Shown piece after piece: positions 31,276-40,410 of a stretch of DNA of 64,000 nucleotides. The notes under the pieces are model-generated. The model did no database searches. It had not been told where the DNA came from and saw only the letters and a list, made by a program, of their open reading frames with translations. How positions within the stretch are numbered: the first letter of the stretch is position 1; every line of letters begins with the position of its first letter. Origin of the DNA: Seminavis robusta (Eukaryota; Bacillariophyta; Bacillariophyceae; Naviculales; Naviculaceae); assembly GCA_903772945.1 (NCBI GenBank), contig CAICTM010000002.1, positions 221,623 through 285,622 of the forward strand, written 5' to 3'. The translations under genes and the position numbers were made by a program.

Positions 31276-31333
31276 TTGCAAAACAAACCTGGATGCATTT
31301 GCAAAACAAACATGTTGTATTTGCAAAACAAAC
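31276..31333. repeat. Three copies of TTGCAAAACAAAC
   Basis: Exact 13-base copies start at 31276, 31299 and 31321, with intervals of 23 and 22 bases. Confidence 0.9.
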
Positions 31334-31708
31334 ATAAGGGGTAAGGATCATTGTGAAGGTTTATTCTTCGTTTGCTAATGTGTGCCACTGGTGCAGAATA
31401 GGTTTTGCCCGTGTTGCTGGCCTATCTTCGTGGGAGTCACAAGATTTTTCGATTTGTTTGTTAGGGTTAGGGTGGCGTGGATCTTTTTCCATTTCCGAGA
31501 TCGCAGCATGAACTTTCAAAAAACAAAAGCGCTCCTCGAGATTAGAAGTGCCAATGAACAAGCTCTTCAATAGCTAACTCTAGCCAGAAGTAAATGCAAC
31601 CAAGCTCCTCCTGGCTGTGGCGACGACTCGTGGGAACGGTGTAACTACCTTGAAAGCTACCAAAGGTTCGGGAGCTGTATTTTAAAAGTTATAATTAAAA
31701 CAGGAAAG

Positions 31709-34700
31709 ATGGGTCAAGATGATGCGGAACCAACAGGGGTTCCAGCCGCTCCATATCCGCCCATGCAATCCTCACGATACCCTTCTGCTCATGTGACAAC
31801 GACGCGCTCTTCATTGAGTTCTACTCCCCAGTACACGTCATCCTCCACAACTGGCACTGGACGTCACGGTGGTGATGCCTCGAACATGAAGTCTCCTGAT
31901 TCGGCGGCTACCATGGAAGGATCTTCCATGCGTCGGGGTTCAGCAACGGCGACTTCTGTAGGAGTACAAGTGCAGGACCATTTAGCTGCAGCCTCTTCCA
32001 ATGCTCGAGTGGGAAATGCCGCGAATACTGCGGCGCGTCAGGCTGTGTCTCGCATTCAATTTTGCCACGCCAATGTGGTAGCATGCATCAATTGCCAGCC
32101 GCCGCCTCCTCTACCCGTGATTGCAGCCTCCAATACAGCAGCAACACAACAAGATTCACCGTATGCAGGAGCTCCGTCGGCACAGCCAACACCACCGCGT
32201 GTCAATCGCAAACTGGGACCCATCTTATTGGATCTTCGACAGATTGTGGCAGTCCCTCAGCATTACAGCAGTCGACTGGGACAGCACGAACACCATCATC
32301 AATCCACAGAAATGCCAACTCTGTTTACAACTCGGACACTTACACTGTCACGCGGAAATCCTTCCTTGGGGACAAGTGTCTCCTCGACTTGTCTGGATGT
32401 ATCTAGTATTCTACCAGCCTTTGGCGCCACCCAGAAACCGTCTCCCTGTGCCACTGGTTTGACCACGGGAGCCTTGTGTATTCATACCTTTTCCACAGAA
32501 ACCACAACTGACGATGGGGGCGACTCCTTGGCAGCTTCCATTGAATACTTTCATACACCCCGACATCACCGACCAGCCACAGCCGTGTCTTGGAGAAGTT
32601 ATAATAGTCGCCATGTTGCAGTTGGGTTGGTCAGTAGTGCCATGGCAGGGGCTACACCCATTTCATCGAGTCATCATCATCACATGAACGTCAATAATCA
32701 TATGAATATGAACTTGCCCGCCATGAATGCTCGTAGGGGAGGCACCAATAATCCAGTCGTCACGGGAGTAAGAGGAGGTGGCGGTGGGGGAAGCGGGGGA
32801 GGTGGAGATCGAGAATTCTGTTGCTTTCTCTGGTAAGTGATGAAATTGGTGGAATTCATGCCCATCACTTCGCCATCGTGATTGCTGCTCACAAATCGCT
32901 TTATTGGCTGCCAACGTCCTCTACATTTTCAATGGGTTTCAGGGATATTGAACATCAGGCAGCCGGTAGCGGGACCAAACGTACCAATACGTCTCCCTTG
33001 TTCAAGTTGTCCCACAATGCCGGTGTTGCATCTCTGGCCTGGCTTTTGGACGGTGGACAGACACTGGCTGTGGGTGGACAGCAGCGAAACATTCAATTGT
33101 ATGATTTACGTGTGTCTGGCACGAGCAGTGCCACACCACCAATCAGCGCCTTTGGGCACAACTTTGGTGTGCATGGCATTGAAGTGGATCCATTCCGACC
33201 TCATCAATTCGCAACCTTTAGTCGTTCTGCTGAAGAGCCTGTCAAAATCTGGGATGCCCGACGCATGGATTCAGTAGTGAGTGAAATCAAAATTGGTGGC
33301 ATACTTCAAGCTGCAACTTCACAATCCACGACGACAACCACCGACAACCATAACAATGCAGCCAACAAGAGTGCCACAGTATCGGCCCTTCGATGGTCAT
33401 CCAGAGAGTCTGGTGTACTGTCCATTTCAATTGCGGATGTGGTGCTGGATTACGATACATCCTCTCGTCCAGTATTGTCTCGAGTCAGCAGAGGAAAGGG
33501 GCCCATCCTAGACATGGCTCTGTATCCTGGTTTACTGCCTTCAACCGATAGTCCAAGTGTTGTTCCAAGGGCGAAACCAGGACAAAAACAGCCAGCGGCT
33601 GCGACAGCCGAAGGAATCAACGACATGTCATTAATTACAGAGTTGTACCCTCAACGAATGCTCGTCGTCGTTGACGATCGCTCGGTGCAGGACATGGCGA
33701 AGCATACATCTGCTCCACTGGCAGTATCACGCCGTGATGGTCGAGTTGTTCATTCGTTGGGAAAATATCTATTCTTGGGAACGACACGGTCAGGGCCAAT
33801 GGCAATGGAGTCGTTGAAGTTCCGTTCTGATGAGGACATTTCCGCCACCATGATGCGACGGGCCCGATGCGTCCAGGTCGCGCGGTATTCCATGGACACT
33901 ACCTCGAATATTCGACTTTTGGCGGAAGAAGCACCTCTGGATAGGCTGTCATCGAATCGGGATGCTCTGCTTCGGCTGTGGACATGGATTGATCGAATGG
34001 AGTCGTTGTGCGGCTCCCACGAGGAGATGGGAGCCATGGAAGACGGAGGCACGTTTTGGTCAACAAAAGGATTTGACGAGTGCGGGGTTTGGAAACTACT
34101 AGACTTTGACAGTGAAAGGCATACAGATACTATCGTTCGCTCCGATGCCTTGGCGTGTGATGTCTATGAAAGTCCTGTGCGAAGGTACGAGAATTGCGAG
34201 TGTATCGATGACTCGTGGCTACATTAATCAACCGGCTTACCCTCCTTTTTGCCCTGTACAGAGCCGGGCTGACGGCATGCGGCTGGACCGGACGGTTTGA
34301 TTTGTCTAATGTTCTGGCGGAATGTGAAAGCTTGGGCGAGTACGAACGCTCCGCCGCCTTGGCAGTCTTCCACGGCAGCTTGGGATCAGCTGTGGATGCA
34401 CTGCAAAGAGGGGCAGACGCCATACACCGGCACTTTTCCGACAATGGACGACACGATCTGCCTGCTGAGGCTCCACAATACGCTGAAACGCTACAGTTGG
34501 TGGCCATGTGCATCGCTGGGTTTGGTGGCATTGATTCCAAGTCCCCCTCCTCGGGCGTGTGGAGGAAAGCTTGCGAAAGCCTGATGCGACGACCCGACAT
34601 GAGCGGAGACAACCTGCGAACCAGCCGGACAGCGTATCTACGAGCTTTGTGCACATTCCTCATCAACATTAGCACAGGCCGCAGCTACGATGGCGTGCTG

Positions 34701-35690
34701 GAAGACAACAACCTTAGTCTTTGCGACCGCGTGGCGTTTGCGTGCCGATTCCTCGGTCGAGTACAGCTCCAGCACTATCTTCAAAAGTGTGTGGATTCTT
34801 GTCAGGCAAGTGGCAATATTGAGGGGCTGGTCATTACGGGTATTGCAAAGGAGGGGATTCGAATTATTCAAAGCTATGTCGATCAGACGGCAGACGTTCA
34901 AACAGCCGCGCTGGTAACAAGTCGCGTGATTCTCCCTGTGGATTGGACTCCCGAACGACGCATCTGTGCCGAATTTTTGGATGCCTACCGGACACTGCTC
35001 AATACGTGGCAAATGTGGCAATCTCGTGCCATGTTTGATGTGGACCGTGCCGATTTGCTCCGTCGCATCAAGATTCGCCAAGCCGATGCGGCTCATCATC
35101 ACCAGGGAGGAGTACTACCTCACAACATGAAGAACTATCCCACTCGTCGTGTTCAGTCTCGCGGGGTACGCCAAGGAGTCCGACAACCCGATCCCGATAT
35201 ATTTCCTTCGGTTCCGGCGCAGTTGGATGCGCGATGCACCTACTGTTCCGCCTCGTTGGGACTGCGACGCCTGGACAATCACGCCAATCAGTGGTTATCG
35301 AAAATGAAACCGGTTCTTTCCTGCTGTCCCTCGTGTCAAAAGCCGCTCCCGCGCTGTGCGATTTGTCTCTTGTCGTTGGGCGCCCTGAATCCGTACATGG
35401 AACTGACCCGCGAACGAGAACGCACCACCCGAGTCGGTCAAGTGACGCTGCCCGTTCCCGACGACCTGTCGTCTTTGGCCAATCTTCCCTTTGCCGAATG
35501 GTTTACCTGGTGCATGACTTGCAAACACGGCGGACACGCACATCATTTGGTCGGTTGGTTTGCCAATCACAGTGTGTGTCCCGTGAGTGGTTGCGACTGT
35601 CGATGTCAATTTGATGGGATTCAAAAGTTGAATCGTCCCGCCTTGATGATCCAGCCACAGCAGCAGCAGCAGCAGCAACAGCAACAATAG
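31709..35690 (+). CDS. MIOS: MIOS/Sea4, GATOR2 complex subunit
   Basis: Exons 31709-32832, 32943-34184 and 34262-35690 join at phase 2 both times to give 1264 residues. MIOS (yeast Sea4) belongs to GATOR2/SEACAT, which relays amino-acid status to TORC1 at the lysosome or vacuole. The first half is a WD40 propeller (L-W-D-I-E-H, V-A-S-L-A-W-L-L-D-G-G-Q-T-L-A-V-G, N-I-Q-L-Y-D-L-R, K-I-W-D-A-R). The middle is an alpha-solenoid (C-G-W...Y-E-R-S-A-A-L-A-V-F-H). The end is the MIOS zinc module: C-T-Y-C, C-C-P-S-C-Q-K-P-L-P-R-C-A-I-C, WFTWCMTCKHGGHAHHL and C-P-V-S-G-C-D-C-R-C. The protein is longer than human MIOS because of Ser/Thr/Gly/His-rich inserts in exon 1 and a poly-Gln C-terminus. Confidence 0.95.
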
Positions 35691-35751
35691 TGGTAAAGCT
35701 CAGCTAGGAACCGGTAGATTGTTGCTGGATCACATATATCAATCAATCAAA

Positions 35752-36573
35752 TCATTGATTGTGCAGTCTATCTTTGACTGGTTTGCACGACAACCGATGA
35801 ATGGGACTGGGTCCATGCGTGTGCAACGCTTGCAAGTGTTCTCGAGTCGCATATCCTTTATGCCGATCAAATTGGTAGTCTGCTCTTAGTTCTGGAGTCA
35901 CAATTTCTTGTAGGAGGGATTCGTGATGCACTCGAGCAATAATGGACGCCAGTGCCACCGAGTAGACCGTCTCATCGCCTCCCTTCCAAGCGCGAGATGG
36001 AATCGAAATCTTGTCGTGTAGTAGAATTTTGGGACTCTTGTGTCCGTCGGTAATGCAATAGAACTGGTCGTCCATACATGCATTAGTTTTGGACGCGTCT
36101 TGTCCAGTAATTATTTGTTGCATCACACGGTCTATGGACTCTTGAAAACATTCCTTGGTGGCTTGTTCTAGTGACACGTCGTCAATGACTTGATTGGATC
36201 GCGAGGCCACACCCCACACAATCCCGGATTGATTTTGGAGTATTTGCTGGTAGATTTGGTTGCGTTGTTTCTTGGATAATCGCTTGGCGTCGTCGACCCC
36301 TGGAATTACTACTGACGATAAATGAGTGATACAACAACTGGCCGTGACAATGGGCCCTGCAATACACCCCGTTCCCGATTCGTCGCTACCAATCACAAAC
36401 GGAAATCCCCGCTTGTGCAAACCCTCTTCAATCAGCAGAGTTTCCTGGGGGCGTCGCTTTCGCAGAGGCTTGTTGCGACGATTGTTAGAAGACGCCAATC
36501 CCTGTACAAGAGGAGATGTCCATACGAAGAGAAGCAGCAGCAGGAGCAGCGACGGTGGAAGCATCTTTAGCAT
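35752..36573 (-). CDS. rnhB: Ribonuclease HII, organelle-type
   Basis: A 273-residue single-exon protein of the bacterial RNase HII type, which cuts RNA in RNA-DNA hybrids and at single ribonucleotides. Motifs are I-G-S-D-E-S-G-T-G-C-I-A-G-P (catalytic Asp/Glu; bacteria usually have DE.GRG), V-D-D-A-K-R-L-S-K-K, S-V-A-L-A-S-I-I-A-R-V and F-D-R-H-K-G-Y-A-T-R-E-H, ending G-P-S-P-I-H-R-L-S. The GTG in place of GRG is unusual, because that Arg helps recognise the ribonucleotide. The first ~25 residues form a signal peptide (L-L-L-L-L-L-L-F-V-W), followed by a basic Asn/Arg/Lys stretch, fitting a plastid pre-sequence. It is convergent with MIOS. Confidence 0.93.
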   Translation of the reverse strand: MLKMLPPSLLLLLLLFVWTSPLVQGLASSNNRRNKPLRKRRPQETLLIEEGLHKRGFPFVIGSDESGTGCIAGPIVTASCCITHLSSVVIPGVDDAKRLSKKQRNQIYQQILQNQSGIVWGVASRSNQVIDDVSLEQATKECFQESIDRVMQQIITGQDASKTNACMDDQFYCITDGHKSPKILLHDKISIPSRAWKGGDETVYSVALASIIARVHHESLLQEIVTPELRADYQFDRHKGYATREHLQALHTHGPSPIHRLSCKPVKDRLHNQ

Positions 36574-36971
36574 TGTCTCTTCTTTATTGTGATTCTTGGG
36601 TGTTTTGTGTGGTCAAGGCTTAGCGATGAGGATCTTTTGGATCTTTTGGTGGTCTCATTTTTCATTAGGGCTCAGGCGAACATGTTTTGACACCCCTTCC
36701 GACACGTCATCGGAAGCACGGCTTCGCAACCGCAAACGAGTTGACGAGTTGATGGCGGTCGCACGGACACAATGAGAAAGCTATGTGCTCTTCCTCGTCA
36801 TTGATTTCGGTTGACACCTCCTGCTTTTCTCACTTGACTTGACTTGACTTGCATTGTTGCCTGTGGATCTTTCATTACTGGCTTTAAATCGTTGCGGCAA
36901 AAAAGGACTCACAAATCAGAGAGAAGAAGGAGTGAGAGACAGAATACAATACTATTATCATACTAGCCAGT
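36574..36971. promoter_or_regulatory. Divergent promoter region rnhB / PDK
   Basis: A 398-base head-to-head gap. Short GACTTGACTTGACTTG repetition occurs near 36836-36852. No specific factor site is recognised. Confidence 0.35.
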
Positions 36972-38504
36972 ATGTTGAGAACACTGGCCCAACGAAGCCG
37001 ACCATGGATGGTGGCTAGGATATCCAGCAGCCAGGTCCTGGTGTTGCCTACTACTACTAGATGTCTCTCCACTACCACCACTAATTCAACTACCACTTCT
37101 AATACTAATAACAATAATCCCCTTGAGCCCACCATGGTCTTGGAAGGATTCCCCGAATCCGTGGGAAACTCGGTGGCACGAGCGGCTACCCAAGCCCAAA
37201 CATCCGTCTCCCTCCAAGATTTGATGCGCACCGGCCAAGGCGAGTACTTGCATCGCACCTTTCAAGATGATTTGGACAATGATCACACTGCTACGGAACT
37301 GGTACTCATTCAAGTGGCAGGCTTTTTACGACGCGAAATGCCCGTCCGATTGGCCCATCGCATTCAAGATTTGGAACGGGTACCACTCATGAAGGATGCC
37401 AAGTCGGTACGGGATGTACGCGATTTGTACATTACGTCCTTTCAGGAACTGGAAGCCTTTGATCCACTCATTCGGACACCGCAAGAAGAAGAAGACTTTT
37501 CCAAATTACTCGAAAATATATACGAACGACATTCCAAAGTACTCGTACAAATGGCACGAGGCGCCTACGAATGTAGAGACTTGATACGGACGCAAAAGGA
37601 TCTCGAATTTGAACTCATGGAGGAAACACACAACTTTCTGGATCGATTCTACCTATATCGCATTGGAATGCGGGTACTCATTGGACAGTATCTAGCATTG
37701 CGCCAACCACCCGTCGAAAACTATATTGGCATTGTGTGCAGTCATACCAGTCCCTACGAAATTGTCAAGCGAGCCATTGACGATGCCGCCTTTATGTGTA
37801 CCCGCATGTACGGAGATGCACCCGAAGTCATTATGAGTGGACGATTGGATCTCACATTTCCCTATGTGCCCACTCATTTGCGTAAGTTCACATTATATTA
37901 ATACACGTCGTTCTCATTCGACGAAACCAATCCCTGATCCGATCCCATCTCTTTTCTTTTTCTTTCTGGAACAGACTACATCATGCTGGAACTCTTGAAA
38001 AATTCCATGCGTGCCACGGTCGAATGGCACGGCGTCGATGCCGAATTCCCTCCCATCAAGGTCATTATCGCCGATGGAAATGACAATGAAGATGTCGTCA
38101 TCAAAGTCAGTGACGAAGGGGGTGGAATTCCACGATCCAACACGAAAAAGATTTGGAGTTATCTATTCACCACGGCCGATCCCTCCATACAAGAAAATGT
38201 TGTGGGAGATAATCCCGATCATTCCACCGATTCCCCCTTGGCGGGGTTGGGATACGGGCTGCCCATTAGTAGATCCTACTGCCGATATTTTGGTGGAGAT
38301 TTGTCCATTATGAGTATGGAAGGTGAGTTTTGTCATGTGATTCATATTCGTGTGAGGCGGATTTTGGTTGGTGCTTATTATGGATGGCTGACATTGTCGT
38401 TGGACTCGACTCGACTCACGCGGTGGATTGCGTCAGGATACGGCACGGATGCGTTTGTGTATCTTGCAAGGTTGGGAAATACAAGGGAACCGCTGCCCAT
38501 TTAA
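36972..38504 (+). CDS. Mitochondrial pyruvate/branched-chain dehydrogenase kinase (PDK/BCKDK family)
   Basis: Exons 36972-37881, 37975-38322 and 38437-38504 (phase 1 joins) give 441 residues. These kinases phosphorylate and switch off the E1 subunit of pyruvate or branched-chain 2-oxoacid dehydrogenase. The basic Ser/Thr-rich N-terminus (M-L-R-T-L-A-Q-R-S-R) looks mitochondrial. The helical domain carries F-L-R-R-E-M-P-V-R-L-A-H-R. The GHKL ATP-binding domain shows N-box Y-I-M-L-E-L-L-K-N-S-M-R-A-T-V-E, G1 V-S-D-E-G-G-G-I-P, G2 G-L-G-Y-G-L-P-I-S-R-S-Y, and exon 3 G-T-D-A-F-V-Y-L-A-R-L. Whether PDK or BCKDK cannot be decided by eye. The second intron (114 bases) lacks an in-frame stop. Confidence 0.95.
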
Positions 38505-38781
38505 ATCCAACTACAATAAGGATTATTTGGAGGCTCGAGGTATTAGTGGAACACGCCAACAATCTGCTCGAACACCCTGAACAATGAAACGATTCGATTC
38601 GATTCGACTCAACCACATAGTTGGATTGTTTGGAAAGTCCTCGCTGCCTCAGACTCGTACAGTGCATGTGTTTGGTGGGATGCATCTACAGTACACACTC
38701 GGATAGAACGATAGCTACCAGGTACTAGGTGACTTGCATTTATTTTTATGAGACTTCAATCTGCACAAAAGGTTTCATTTA

Positions 38782-39621
38782 CTACTCAGGCTCCGCTGCC
38801 ACCAAATCATCGACAGCGTCTTCCAAATCTGGTTGGCCGGTTTCTCCTGTAAACCAACGAACAGCCTTGGGAATGATTTGTGTGCGCAATGCTTGGGCAG
38901 CATCGTAGTCTTGTTCAAATGCGGCTTCCAATTGTAGCGCCACTTCTTCATTCATTTCTTCCAATGGAGGCATAGTGGGAGGGTTGAACCAATGGAAGAA
39001 GGAATCTTTCTTTTCAGTTCTCGTCACGGTTCGCAGTTGCCCGGAATGTTTTCCCTTGCCTTTTTGTTTCTTGGTCACAACTTGCTCCGTCAAACACTTT
39101 CCTTCTTTCCATTGAATGTCACAGCCAATCACTTTCTTCAAAATGGGTTCATCACCGGATATCATCAAGTTGGGGACTTGGTATCGTTTGGTTAATATCT
39201 CATTGTCGAAATATTCGTTCTTGGCAAAGAAAAACTGGAGCGTAAAGCCTGTTCCATCGGCATCATCTTTACACGTGATATCCAAGAGGCAATCGAGACA
39301 ATCCACATCTTGCTCGGCAATCATGGATCCAACCGTTTCCATATTGGACAAGGCGGATACCCAGAAGTGCGGAATGCATGATTCCTGTCCTTGGATAATT
39401 TGGGCTCGTTCTTTGTAGAGACCAGAGTACTTGGCTTGGTACTTGGCTTCGAGGGCAGCTCGTTCTTTCAGGTATTCTTCGAGGTAGGATTCTCGAGTAG
39501 AGTCAAGCTCTTGGAGCTTTTCGACGAGACCATTCAATATCTCATCCGTTTCACCTTCCTCCTCCTCCTCCTCTTCTTCACTGACCACATTGTCAACGAC
39601 TTCATCGGCTGATGTCGCCAT
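38782..39621 (-). CDS. Nucleosome assembly protein (NAP/SET family)
   Basis: A 279-residue single-exon histone chaperone. Residues ~30-75 form the long dimerisation helix (Y-L-E-E-Y-L-K-E-R-A-A-L-E-A-K-Y then L-Y-K-E-R-A). The earmuff domain follows: I-P-H-F-W-V-S-A-L-S-N, F-T-L-Q-F-F-F-A-K-N-E-Y-F-D-N-E-I-L-T-K-R-Y, and K-K-D-S-F-F-H-W-F-N-P-P. A Glu run at the N-terminus and a short acidic C-terminus replace the long acidic tail of NAP1. Size and the I-P-x-F-W motif place it between SET and NAP1. NAP proteins carry H2A-H2B dimers to chromatin. Confidence 0.94.
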   Translation of the reverse strand: MATSADEVVDNVVSEEEEEEEEGETDEILNGLVEKLQELDSTRESYLEEYLKERAALEAKYQAKYSGLYKERAQIIQGQESCIPHFWVSALSNMETVGSMIAEQDVDCLDCLLDITCKDDADGTGFTLQFFFAKNEYFDNEILTKRYQVPNLMISGDEPILKKVIGCDIQWKEGKCLTEQVVTKKQKGKGKHSGQLRTVTRTEKKDSFFHWFNPPTMPPLEEMNEEVALQLEAAFEQDYDAAQALRTQIIPKAVRWFTGETGQPDLEDAVDDLVAAEPE

Positions 39622-40410
39622 GGTTGCTTTGGACAGAAAAATGAGGGAAAGTTTGAGTGGTTGTCATCGAGGGGTAGCAAGCCAGCAGTTTGCTTTAGAT
39701 TCGATTCGTGGGAGTGGCAATCGGTACGGTACATGTAGCTATTTACCACCGGGACCCCAAGTTAGCCGTGGTGATCACGAGGGGCAAAATTGCAGCCTAT
39801 CGATCGTACCTTATGGACGGGGGAGATTGCTACTGTACCGGTAGGCTACTAGCTAGTAGGAGCAAGGCTGCGTGTTGGCCGCAGAATCTTCTCGGCCTTG
39901 GTCTGCGGAGGTACCGGTACCGGTACCGGTACTTGAAAGGTACGGTTTTGCCCAATAGATTTGGTTTTGATAGCTAGCTACAAATGTAGCAACTAGCTAG
40001 CTAGTAGTGTTACGAAATTCAAAGGTTTGGCTTTCAAGGAATGCAGAGAATGCTCGGAGAGGAGTCGAGTCGACTAGTAGGGTACTGTAGCTCAGATACC
40101 TGCGATGACTGCAATGTAATGTACAGTATTGGATGAGCTGAACAGAGCATTAGGGTATCACAATCGCTAGCTACTGGTACTAGTAGCTAGCAGTTAGCTA
40201 CCGTAGCTGCCCGGAAGAAGTGGTAATGAAATGTTGGTCCTGTAGGTGGTAGCAAAACTGGGAAACTTTGATGGGGCCAGGACTGAAGCGGGCCCGGGTC
40301 GTAACGGTCAAAGCGGCGCCGTGGACGCGAATGACGTCGAAATGGGGAAACACGTCCTTCTCGAGTGATCCGACCGTAGTCGGTGGCGTTTTCACTCTCC
40401 TCTCACAAGG
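39622..40410. other. Divergent intergenic region with GGTACC/CTAG repeats
   Basis: It should contain promoters of the NAP gene (minus) and the IDI-SQS gene (plus). It is dense in CTAGCTAG and GGTACC/ACCGGT words, including the pure array at 39910-39932. Confidence 0.5.
39910..39932. repeat. (GGTACC) hexamer array
   Basis: Almost four perfect GGTACC units in tandem. GGTACC and its register shift ACCGGT are both palindromic, so the array can fold on itself. Confidence 0.9.

Larger units (their letters stand above)
30272..31708. other. Intergenic, mostly without features
   Basis: It contains CTAG/ACCGGTA words near 31010-31060, a three-copy short repeat at 31276-31333 and one weak open frame, listed separately. 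Confidence 0.45.

Noticed and set aside
31460-31472. Telomere-like GTTAGGGTTAGGG
   Set aside because: Only two units in the middle of a gene-bearing region; most likely chance.
32062-32462. Additional plus-strand frames within MIOS exon 1
   Set aside because: Out-of-frame shadows in a low-complexity Ser/Thr/Gln region; the MIOS frame continues into the WD40 domain.
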